A stretch of 64,000 bases of DNA from Streptomyces sp. SAI-127. GTDB lineage: Bacteria; Actinomycetota; Actinomycetes; Streptomycetales; Streptomycetaceae. The position numbers were made by a program, and so were the translations under genes. Numbering within the stretch: position 1 is the stretch's first letter; every line of letters begins with the position of its first letter. The notes below the pieces were generated by a model that was given only the letters and a program-made list of their open reading frames with translations, had not been told where the DNA came from and searched no databases. Where the stretch lies: the NCBI RefSeq assembly GCF_029894425.1, contig NZ_JARXYJ010000001.1, positions 9,258,501 to 9,322,500 of the forward strand, read 5' to 3'. Shown here in pieces: positions 55,180 through 62,767 of the stretch.

Positions 55180-55797
55180 ATGGCTGACATGGGGGAGTTC
55201 CGGGACGCGGTCACGGCGTGGGCGGCCGGTGGCCCCGGCGACCCGGCACGCGAGCTGGCCGCACGGCTGTCCGTCCGGACCGTCGTCCTGCTCGAAGGGC
55301 CGAGCGACGTGGCGGCGGTCGACGCGCTGGCCGCGAGCCGTGGCCGGAACCTGGCCGCCGAGGGGCTCTGCGTCCTGGCGATGGGCGGGGCGATGAGCGT
55401 CGGCCGCTTCGCGGGTCTTCTCGGCCCTTCCGGCCTGGGCCTGCGCCTGACGGGACTGTGCGACGAGCGGGAACGGCCCTTCTACGCCCGGGGCTGGGAG
55501 CGGGCAGGCGCGGCACCGGACGGGTACTTCGTCTGCGCGGCGGACCTGGAGGACGAGCTGATCCGCGCGCTGGGTGTGCCGCGGGTGAAGGAACTCGTGC
55601 GCGAGGAGGGCGACCTGCGGCCCCTTACGACGTTCCTGTCCCAGCCCGCGCAGCGGGGCCGCACCGCTGAGCAGCAGTTGCGGCGCTTCCTCGGTACGAA
55701 GAAGGGGCGCAAGATCCACTACGGCCGCGTCCTCGTCGAGGCTCTCGACCCCGACGGCGTACCCGCCCCGCTCGACGACCTGTTCGCGGCTCTCTGA
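55180..55797 (+). CDS. small stand-alone TOPRIM-domain protein (OLD-like)
   Basis: 205 residues. VRTVVLLEGPSDVAAVDALA (acidic residues Glu39 and Asp43) and the following MGGAMSVGRF with LCDERER fit the TOPRIM fold of OLD-family nucleases and topoisomerases, where acidic residues coordinate Mg2+. No ATPase domain is fused. I chose ATG 55180 by length; GTG 55159 is in frame but neither has a good ribosome site. It may be a nuclease or primase-like activity; role unknown. Confidence 0.65.
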   Translation: MADMGEFRDAVTAWAAGGPGDPARELAARLSVRTVVLLEGPSDVAAVDALAASRGRNLAAEGLCVLAMGGAMSVGRFAGLLGPSGLGLRLTGLCDERERPFYARGWERAGAAPDGYFVCAADLEDELIRALGVPRVKELVREEGDLRPLTTFLSQPAQRGRTAEQQLRRFLGTKKGRKIHYGRVLVEALDPDGVPAPLDDLFAAL

Positions 55798-55924
55798 CCT
55801 GGGCTCCCCCGCACACCCCGAGCACCGGAAGGCGTGTGCGGAGGCGAGCGCGCCGAATCACTTGCGTCAGGCAAGTGAATGAGCCGTGTGCGTGGCGTGT
55901 TCACCGATATCACCGCCCGGGGTC

Positions 55925-55954
55925 TTGTTAGGACAATCGCCGGGGATCTAGGGT
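55925..55954 (+). promoter_or_regulatory. possible sigma70 promoter of the sugar operon
   Basis: TTGTTA (55925-55930) and TAGGGT (55949-55954) are separated by 18 bases, immediately upstream of a LacI-type operator. Fit is moderate. Confidence 0.4.
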
Positions 55955-55969
55955 CGACTCCGGGAGAGC

Positions 55970-55977
55970 AAGCGCTT
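55970..55977. promoter_or_regulatory. LacI-type operator (AAGCGCTT core)
   Basis: The palindromic core AAGCGCTT, within GCAAGCGCTTTCC, lies 48 bases upstream of the oxidoreductase start and just after the promoter candidate. The central GCGC type differs from the other two LacI sites in this window, so it belongs to a repressor encoded elsewhere. Confidence 0.7.
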
Positions 55978-56024
55978 TCCCCCGCATGTCAGCGTCCCCT
56001 TGCCGGACGTCCGAGGAGGACCGT

Positions 56025-57137
56025 ATGCCCCGTCCAGCCCGCCGCCGCGTAGCCGTGGTCGGCACCGGCGCCATCGTCAGCGGCAGCCATCTGTCCGCGC
56101 TCAGGGCCCACGCCGAGCGCACAGAACTGGTCGCCGCCGTCGACGTGGACCAGGGCAGACTCGACGCCTTCCGGGAACTCGCGGGCGGCGAGGTCGCCGG
56201 GTACACCTCCATGGCCGCGATGCTGGACGCCGCTCGCCCCGACCTGGTCCTCATCGGCACCCCGCCGTCGCTGCACCGGGAGCAGACGGTGGCCGCCCTC
56301 AAGGCGGGTGCCTGGGTGCTGTGCGAGAAGCCGCTGACACTGTCGCTCGCCGAGTACGACGAGATCGCGGCGGCCGAGGAGGCGTCCGGCGCCTACGCCT
56401 CCGTGGTCTTCCAGCACCGCTACGGCTCCGGCGCCGTCCACGCGCGCGGGCTGATCACGAGCGGCGAGCTGGGCGCCCCCCGGGTCGCGCACTGCCAGAC
56501 CACCTGGTACCGGGACGCCGCCTACTACGCCGTACCGTGGCGCGGCACCTGGGCCAGTGAGGGCGGCGGCCCCACCATGGGCCACGGCATCCACCAGTAC
56601 GACCTTCTCCTGCACCTGCTCGGCCCGTGGGCGGAGATCCGCGCGATGGCGGCCCGGCTGGTCCACGACACCGAGAGCGAGGACGTCTCCACGGCCCTCG
56701 TCCGGTTCGAGAACGGCGCCCTCGCCACCGTCGTCAACAGTGTGCTGTCACCCGACGAGGTGAGCCGCATCCGCATCGACTGCGCCGACGCGACCGTCGA
56801 ACTCACCCACCTGTACGGGCACCGCAACCAGGACTGGACCTACACACCCGCCCCCCACGTGGCCGCCGACCGCGTCGACGCCTGGCGTACGCCCGCCGCC
56901 GACGTGCCCAGCTCGCACGCGGCCCAGCTCGGCGCGCTCCTCGACGCGTACGACAACGGTGTCAGGCCTCCCGGCAGCGGCGCCGACGCCCGTGCCACCC
57001 TCGAGTTCGCCGCCGCGCTCTACAAGTCCGCGTTCACGGGCCGGCCCGTGAACGCCGGCGAGATCACACCGGGCGACCCCTTCTACCCGGCCATGCACGG
57101 CGACCACCCCCACTGGGCCCCCAAGGAGCGCGCATGA
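56025..57137 (+). CDS. Gfo/Idh/MocA-family sugar dehydrogenase
   Basis: 370 residues. The N-terminal Rossmann fold has VAVVGTGAIVSGSHL, and the conserved EKPLT motif carries the catalytic lysine. A GGGPTMGHGIHQYDLLLHLLG segment in the C-terminal domain provides the active-site histidine. It oxidises a sugar or inositol-type substrate with NAD(P). ATG 56025 follows GAGGAGG. It is the first gene of a seven-gene operon that ends with a sugar importer. Confidence 0.92.
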   Translation: MPRPARRRVAVVGTGAIVSGSHLSALRAHAERTELVAAVDVDQGRLDAFRELAGGEVAGYTSMAAMLDAARPDLVLIGTPPSLHREQTVAALKAGAWVLCEKPLTLSLAEYDEIAAAEEASGAYASVVFQHRYGSGAVHARGLITSGELGAPRVAHCQTTWYRDAAYYAVPWRGTWASEGGGPTMGHGIHQYDLLLHLLGPWAEIRAMAARLVHDTESEDVSTALVRFENGALATVVNSVLSPDEVSRIRIDCADATVELTHLYGHRNQDWTYTPAPHVAADRVDAWRTPAADVPSSHAAQLGALLDAYDNGVRPPGSGADARATLEFAAALYKSAFTGRPVNAGEITPGDPFYPAMHGDHPHWAPKERA

Positions 57138-58060
57138 GCATCCGCGTCAGCCACGTCCACGGCGAGCACATCGCCGTCGAGGCGGCGAACGGCACGGAGA
57201 TCCTCCGCTACGTCTACCGACCCGACCCCGAGGACTTCGAGGCCAAGAAGCCCTACGCCCACCCGGTGCGCACCCTCGGCGGCCGCACGGTGACCGGCTA
57301 CCGTCCCAACGACCACCGCTGGCACAAGGGTCTGCAGATGACCGCGAGCCATCTGTCGGGGCAGAACTTCTGGGGCGGCAACTGCTATGTCCACGGACAG
57401 GGCTATCTGCCCCTGCCGGAGCGCGTCGGCTCCATGCGGCATGACGGCTTCCCGCAGCTGACCGTCGAGGACGACCGGCTCACCTTCGCCGAGGAGCTCA
57501 CCTGGGTGGAGAACGGCGGCAGCGAGTGGGCGCGCGAGCTCCGCGGCATCACCGTCCACTCGGTCGACGAGGAGGCCGGCTCCTGGGCGCTGGACTGGTC
57601 GATCCGCCTCACCAACACCCGCGACCAGCCGCTGGCCTTCGGTTCCCCCACCACCGCGGGCCGTGAGATGGCGGGTTACACGGGACTCCAGTGGCGCGGC
57701 CCCCGCGACTTCACCGGTGGATCGGTCCTCGCCCCGGACACGGACGGCGACGCGGACAAGCTGATGGGCAGCCAGAGCCCCTGGCTCGCCTTCACCACCG
57801 AGCACGACGACGTGGACGCCCACTCCACGCTCGTCTTCGCACACGCCCCCGAGAACCTCGACCCGCGGAGGGCGATCCACGAGTCGCACTGGTTCGTGCG
57901 CTCCGAGCCCTTCCCGACGGTCGCGTTCTCCTGGGCGTTCTTCGAGGAGTTCGAGCTGCCGCCGGGGGAGTCCTTCGAGTACCGCTACCGGCTGGTCGTG
58001 GCCGACGGTGCCTGGGACGAGGAACGCGTGTCCTCGTGTCTGGAAGGCCTGTCCTGGTGA
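57134..58060 (+). CDS. PmoA-like (DUF6807-type) protein of sugar catabolism
   Basis: 308 residues, rich in His and Trp, with YRPNDHRWHKGLQM, NFWGGNCYV and a C-terminal FEYRYRLVVADG. It matches the group annotated PmoA/DUF6807, usually found next to Gfo/Idh/MocA dehydrogenases, with no established biochemistry. The beta-rich pattern suggests a galactose-mutarotase-like or carbohydrate-binding fold. The start overlaps the dehydrogenase stop (ATGA). Confidence 0.75.
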   Translation: MSIRVSHVHGEHIAVEAANGTEILRYVYRPDPEDFEAKKPYAHPVRTLGGRTVTGYRPNDHRWHKGLQMTASHLSGQNFWGGNCYVHGQGYLPLPERVGSMRHDGFPQLTVEDDRLTFAEELTWVENGGSEWARELRGITVHSVDEEAGSWALDWSIRLTNTRDQPLAFGSPTTAGREMAGYTGLQWRGPRDFTGGSVLAPDTDGDADKLMGSQSPWLAFTTEHDDVDAHSTLVFAHAPENLDPRRAIHESHWFVRSEPFPTVAFSWAFFEEFELPPGESFEYRYRLVVADGAWDEERVSSCLEGLSW

Positions 58061-58806
58061 AGCCCGGCCTTCCGCACCCGCTGCCGGGCGCCGTGGGCCT
58101 GTCCCACCTGAGCGCCTACGACTGGGAGGCCGCCGACGGCGTCTGCGGCGGCAGCCCGCATCTGCACCTGGTGTGCACGGAGGCCTACGTCGTCACCGGC
58201 GGCCGGGGCGCGGTGCAGACGCTGAGCCCCGACGGCTACCGGGAGATCCCCCTGGAGCCGGGCTCGATCGCCTGGTTCGCACCGGGCACCGTGCACCGCA
58301 TGGTCCAGGGCGGCGATCTGCGCATCACCGTGCTGATGCAGAACAGCGGTCTGCCCGAGGCCGGGGACGCCGTCTTCACCTTCCCGCCGGAGGTGCTCGC
58401 CGACCCCTCGCGGTATGCCGAGGCCGCCGGGCTCCCGCCCGGCACGGGACCGGAGACGGCCGCGGCCGCCCGCCGGCGCCGGGACCTCGCCGTCGAGGGC
58501 TACCTCGGCCTGCGCGAGGCACTGGTCGCCGGAGACAACGGCCCGTATCTGGAGTTCCAGCGGGCCGCCGCCCGCCTGGTACGGGACAAGGTGCCCACCT
58601 GGCGCGAACTGTGGCGGACCGGCGCCCTGGCCACCGCCGAGCGCACCGGCGCCCAGCTCGACGCGCTGGCGGCCGGTGAACCGTCGTACCTCGTCGAGGC
58701 GACCGCCCATGAGGCCGCGCCGACCCGGCTCGGCGGCTTCGGGATGTGCGGCCGACGGGACGAGTACAACCTGCCGGGGACGACGCTGCCGTACGGCAGC
58801 GAGTAA
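58057..58806 (+). CDS. cupin-domain protein
   Basis: 249 residues. The first ~110 residues form a cupin-like barrel (HLHLVCTEAYVVTGGRGAV, then GSIAWFAPGTVHRMVQGG), with metal-ligand-type histidines; a helical tail follows. It may be a sugar isomerase, epimerase or sensor for the pathway. GTG 58057 overlaps the previous stop (GTGA). 71 bases separate it from the transporter genes. Confidence 0.75.
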   Translation: MKPGLPHPLPGAVGLSHLSAYDWEAADGVCGGSPHLHLVCTEAYVVTGGRGAVQTLSPDGYREIPLEPGSIAWFAPGTVHRMVQGGDLRITVLMQNSGLPEAGDAVFTFPPEVLADPSRYAEAAGLPPGTGPETAAAARRRRDLAVEGYLGLREALVAGDNGPYLEFQRAAARLVRDKVPTWRELWRTGALATAERTGAQLDALAAGEPSYLVEATAHEAAPTRLGGFGMCGRRDEYNLPGTTLPYGSE

Positions 58807-58877
58807 CACCGCTTGTTCTGGGGGGAGTTGCGAGGGGGGCCGTAGAAAGTCCGAGGAAGGGATGAGGTGACCTCGGC

Positions 58878-60161
58878 ATGCCCGGACACAGGACAAAGGG
58901 GTTCTGCGCTTCGGCCGTCGCACTCGCGCTCTGCGCGCTGGCGGCCGGCTGCGGGGGATCCGGGGAATCGGTCGGCGGCGGCAAGGTCGTGCTCCGCTAC
59001 ACGTGGTGGGGCAACCCCGACCGCGCGGAGCGCACCGAGCAGGCCGTCGCCCTGTTCGAGAAACAGCACCCGAACGTACAGGTGCAGACGTCGTTCTCGG
59101 GTTACGACGCCTACAAACAGAAGCTCGCCGTCCAGGCCACGGGCGGCGACGCACCCGACGTGATGCAGCTCGACTACCGCCAGATCGACCAGTACGCCTC
59201 CGGCGGGGTCCTGCTCGACCTGGCGAAGCAGAAGGCCGTACTGCGCACCTCCGAGATCGACTCCGGGCTGCTCGCCACCGGCCGCGTGGACGGCACCCAG
59301 TACGCGATCCCGCAGGGCCGGGGCACCGAGACCGTCGTCTACGACGTCAAGACCTGGAAGGCCTCCGGGGTGCCGCTCCCGAAACAGGGATGGACCTGGG
59401 ACGACTGGGCCGACGCCATGCGCGCCCTCAAGAAGAAGACCGGCCAACCCGGCGCCACCGACCCCGGGCAGAACGAGGACGCCTTCGAGGTCTGGCTGCG
59501 CGGACAGGGAAAGGCCCTCTACACGAAGAGCGGCGGACTGGGCTTCACCGCCGACGACCTCACCAAGTGGTGGACGTTCACCGACCAGTTGCGGCGCGAG
59601 GAGTCCGTCTCCCCGGCCGAGCAGACCACCCAGCTCGACGGCTCTGTCGAGAACACCCCGCTCGGCCGCGGCAAGGCCACCGCGGACAACAACTGGGATG
59701 CTCCGTCGAGCGGTTACCTCGCGATCATCCCGACCGGGATCGCACTGGCACCCATGCCGTCCGGCTCCGACGGCACGCCCGGCCAGTACTTCAAGCCGTC
59801 GATGTTCCTTGGCGTCTCCGCCAACACCGGCCACGCCAAGGAGGCGGCGCAGCTCGTCGACTTCCTCCTCAACGACCAGGACGCGGCGAAGATCCTCGGC
59901 GCCACCCGCGGCATCCCCGTCAACGAGACCATCCGCAAGGAGACAGCACCCCTGCTCAAGGACTTCGACAAGACGGTCGCCGACTACCAGGCGTCCCTGG
60001 AAGGGAAGTTGAAGGATCCGCCACAGGCCCCGCCCTCCGGCGACAACGCCCTGCAGACCACCTTCCAGCGTGACTACGACCAGGTTTCCTACCAGCGCAT
60101 GACGCCCCGCGAGGCGGCCGAGAACTACGTCACCGAGGCGAAGGCGGAGCTGAGGTCATGA
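58878..60161 (+). CDS. sugar ABC transporter substrate-binding lipoprotein
   Basis: 427 residues. The lipobox LAAGC (Cys25) precedes a family-1 (MalE-type) binding fold with RYTWWGNPDRAERT, ALFEKQHPNVQV and DAPDVMQLDY. It should bind a mono- or oligosaccharide outside the membrane. ATG 58878 follows GAGGTGA. The stop overlaps the next gene. Confidence 0.94.
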   Translation: MPGHRTKGFCASAVALALCALAAGCGGSGESVGGGKVVLRYTWWGNPDRAERTEQAVALFEKQHPNVQVQTSFSGYDAYKQKLAVQATGGDAPDVMQLDYRQIDQYASGGVLLDLAKQKAVLRTSEIDSGLLATGRVDGTQYAIPQGRGTETVVYDVKTWKASGVPLPKQGWTWDDWADAMRALKKKTGQPGATDPGQNEDAFEVWLRGQGKALYTKSGGLGFTADDLTKWWTFTDQLRREESVSPAEQTTQLDGSVENTPLGRGKATADNNWDAPSSGYLAIIPTGIALAPMPSGSDGTPGQYFKPSMFLGVSANTGHAKEAAQLVDFLLNDQDAAKILGATRGIPVNETIRKETAPLLKDFDKTVADYQASLEGKLKDPPQAPPSGDNALQTTFQRDYDQVSYQRMTPREAAENYVTEAKAELRS

Positions 60162-61096
60162 CCACCACCGCGATCCCGACGGGGGAGAGGCGCGCCACCG
60201 CCCCCACCACGAAGCGCCGCCCCAGGCGCGAACGCCACGGCGCCGCCTGGGTGTTCCTCTCCCCGTGGGTCCTCGGCGCGAGCGTTCTCACCCTGCTGCC
60301 GATGGCCGTCTCGCTGTACCTGTCCTTCACCGACTACAACCTCTTCGACCCGCCCCACTGGGTGGGCCTGCGCAACTACACGCAGATGTTCACCGAGGAC
60401 CCGCGCTACTGGCGTTCCGTCACGACGACCCTGATGTACGTCGTCATAGCCGTGCCGCTCCAACTGGCCCTCGCGCTGCTCGTCGCGCTCGCCCTGAAGT
60501 CCATGAAGCGCGGCAAGGCCTTCTACCGGTCCGCCTTCTACGCCCCCTCGCTGCTCGGCGCCTCCATGTCCATCGCCCTCGTCTGGCGAGCCGTCTTCAA
60601 CGACGGCGGCACCGTGGACAACCTCTTCGGCACCGGCGGCTGGGTCAACAGGCCCGGCTGGGCGCTGCTGGCCGTCGCGCTGCTGACGGTGTGGCAGTTC
60701 GGGGCGCCGATGGTCATCTTCCTCGCGGGGCTGCAGCAGATACCCGTCGAGCTCTACGAGGCGGCGGCCGTCGACGGGGCCGGAAAATGGCGGCAGTTCC
60801 TGTCCGTCACCGTGCCCATGCTGTCCCCGGTGCTCTTCTTCAACCTGGTCCTCCAGACCATCCAGGCCTTCCAGGTCTTCACACCCGCCTTCGCGGTGAG
60901 CGCGGGCAAGGGCGGCCCCGCCGACTCCACGCTCGTCTACACGATGTACCTCTACGACCGCGGCTTCGTCGCCTCCCACATGGGCTACGCCTCCGCCATG
61001 GCCTGGGTGCTGCTGCTGGTCATCGGCGTCGTCACGGCGGTGCTGTTCCGCACCTCGCGTTCCTGGGTCTTCTACGCGTCCGAGGGGGAGCGATGA
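60158..61096 (+). CDS. sugar ABC transporter permease (MalF-type)
   Basis: 312 residues with six transmembrane helices, the N-terminal FLSPWVLGASVLTLLPM helix and the EAA loop (ELYEAAAVDGAGKWRQFLSV) that contacts the ATPase. It pairs with the next permease. No ATPase gene is in this operon, so a shared MsiK-type ATPase encoded elsewhere is likely, as is common in streptomycetes. Confidence 0.94.
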   Translation: MTTTAIPTGERRATAPTTKRRPRRERHGAAWVFLSPWVLGASVLTLLPMAVSLYLSFTDYNLFDPPHWVGLRNYTQMFTEDPRYWRSVTTTLMYVVIAVPLQLALALLVALALKSMKRGKAFYRSAFYAPSLLGASMSIALVWRAVFNDGGTVDNLFGTGGWVNRPGWALLAVALLTVWQFGAPMVIFLAGLQQIPVELYEAAAVDGAGKWRQFLSVTVPMLSPVLFFNLVLQTIQAFQVFTPAFAVSAGKGGPADSTLVYTMYLYDRGFVASHMGYASAMAWVLLLVIGVVTAVLFRTSRSWVFYASEGER

Positions 61097-61959
61097 CCTC
61101 CGTATCAACTGCCGCCGCCCGCAAGCCCGTTCGCTGGGGGCGGGTCGCCCTGCACCTCGGCTGTCTGGCCGCCCTGCTCGTGATGCTGTACCCGCTGGCC
61201 TGGCTGCTCGCCACCTCGCTCAAGCCGGCCGACGAGGTGATCGCCAGCCTCGACCTGCTGCCCGGCCACCTGGAGTGGTCGAACTACGAGACCGCCTTCG
61301 AGGGCGTCAACGACGTCTCCATCTGGCGGCTGCTGTCCAACTCGCTGCTGATCGCGGGTGGCGCGGTCCTCGGCAACGTGATCAGCTGCTCGCTCGCGGC
61401 CTACGCCTTCGCCCGACTGCGCTTCCGCTTCCGCGGCCCGATGTTCGCCTTCATGATCGCCACGATCATGCTGCCGCACCACGCGATCCTGATCCCGCAG
61501 TACATCATCTTCAACAAGCTCGGCATGGTGAACACCTACTGGCCGCTGATCCTGCCCAAGTTCCTGGCCACGGAGGCGTTCTTCGTCTTCCTCATCGTGC
61601 AGTTCATGCGGGGTCTGCCACGTGAGCTGGAGGAGGCCGCCCGCATCGACGGCTGCGGGCCCTTCCGCAGCTTCTTCCAGATCGTGCTGCCGCTGACCAG
61701 GCCCGCGCTGATCACCACGGCGATCTTCACCTTCATCTGGACCTGGAACGACTTCTTCACCCAGCTCATCTACCTCTTCGACCCGGACAAGTTCACGCTC
61801 ACGCTCGCCCTCAGGTCGTTCGTGGACGCCTCCAGCCAGTCGGCGTTCGGCCCGATGTTCGCGATGTCGGTGATCGCGCTGCTGCCGATCGTGCTGTTCT
61901 TCCTCGCCTTCCAGCGGTTCCTGGTGGAGGGCATGGCGAGCTCGGGACTCAAGGGATGA
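61093..61959 (+). CDS. sugar ABC transporter permease (MalG-type)
   Basis: 288 residues with six helices. The first is preceded by a basic segment, and the EAA loop is ELEEAARIDGCGPFRSFFQIVLP. TSLKPADEV and the C-terminal FFLAFQRFLVEGMASSGLKG are typical of MalG-like permeases. ATGA overlaps at both ends indicate tight coupling. Confidence 0.94.
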   Translation: MTSVSTAAARKPVRWGRVALHLGCLAALLVMLYPLAWLLATSLKPADEVIASLDLLPGHLEWSNYETAFEGVNDVSIWRLLSNSLLIAGGAVLGNVISCSLAAYAFARLRFRFRGPMFAFMIATIMLPHHAILIPQYIIFNKLGMVNTYWPLILPKFLATEAFFVFLIVQFMRGLPRELEEAARIDGCGPFRSFFQIVLPLTRPALITTAIFTFIWTWNDFFTQLIYLFDPDKFTLTLALRSFVDASSQSAFGPMFAMSVIALLPIVLFFLAFQRFLVEGMASSGLKG

Positions 61960-62549
61960 GCGGGATGCGTGCTCGTGACCCGGGCGAGGTCTTCGGGCCC
62001 AGGATGACCCTGTTCGCCGACATGCTGAGCGTCGGCCTGGCGACGGCCCTGGTCTGCCTGCCCGTGGTGACGGCCCCGGCCGCGCTGTCGGCCGCGTGCG
62101 CGGTCCTGCGGGGTGCGGGGGAGGGGCAACCGGCCACCGCGGGCCGGTACTTCGCGGTGCTGGGGCGTCGGCTGCGGGCCGGTGACCTGGGGGCGGGCGC
62201 CGTCGCCCTGGCCGGTTCGCTGCTGTTCCTGGCGGACCTGGCGCTCGCCGGGGCCGGGCTGCCGGGAGCCCCGCTGTTCGCGGTGGTGGCCGCCGGTATC
62301 GGTGCGGTCGCCCTGGTGGTGGGCCTGCGGGCCTGCGCCCGCCCCGAGTCGCTCACCGACTGGCCGGCCGCCGTGCGGGAGGCCGCCCGGGACGCCGTAC
62401 GGGATGTCGGCGGGAGCGCCCTGGTGCTGCTGGCCGTGGCCACGGCGGCCCTGTGCGCCTGGATGCTGGTGCCGCTGGCCTTCCTGGTGCCCGGACCGCT
62501 GGCACTCGCGCTCACCGCTGTACATGTCCGGCTGGCGGCCGGGCGGTGA
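61956..62549 (+). CDS. YesL/DUF624-like membrane protein
   Basis: 197 residues. Two hydrophobic pairs of helices flank a cytoplasmic region; TLFADMLSVGLATALVCLPVVTAPAAL near the start and a C-terminal GPLALALTAVHVRLAAGR tail fit the YesL-like proteins often encoded at the end of sugar ABC operons. Function is not established. The start overlaps the permease stop. The last 60 coding bases are repeated downstream. Confidence 0.7.
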   Translation: MSGMRARDPGEVFGPRMTLFADMLSVGLATALVCLPVVTAPAALSAACAVLRGAGEGQPATAGRYFAVLGRRLRAGDLGAGAVALAGSLLFLADLALAGAGLPGAPLFAVVAAGIGAVALVVGLRACARPESLTDWPAAVREAARDAVRDVGGSALVLLAVATAALCAWMLVPLAFLVPGPLALALTAVHVRLAAGR

Positions 62550-62767
62550 AGGCGTTCGGTTGAGGGGCGGGTGGGCGGGGGCTTGTGGTTCGGGAGTGCC
62601 TGTTCGTCCGGTCGGCTGGGTCAGGTGGCTCGGAAGGACGGCGGCCGCAGGGAGGTGCGGTGTGCCTGGACCGTTGGCGCTCGCGCTTACCGCTGTGAAT
62701 GTTCGGCTCGCGGCCGGGCGGGCAGAGGCTCCCGGTCTCGGAGTCCCTGCCCGCCCGGCCGGCCGGA
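62487..62767. repeat. degenerate tandem duplication of the DUF624/ATPase gene junction
   Basis: The DUF624 tail (62487-62546) is repeated at 62662-62721 with 52 of 60 bases identical. Between the copies, about 62600-62655 resembles the real 3' end of the ATPase gene (from about 62750), with GGTCAGGTGGCTCGGAAGGAC against GGATCAGGCGGCCCGGAACGAC (compared by eye). The 218-base gap between the genes is therefore mostly a decayed copy of the junction and holds no separate gene. Confidence 0.7.
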
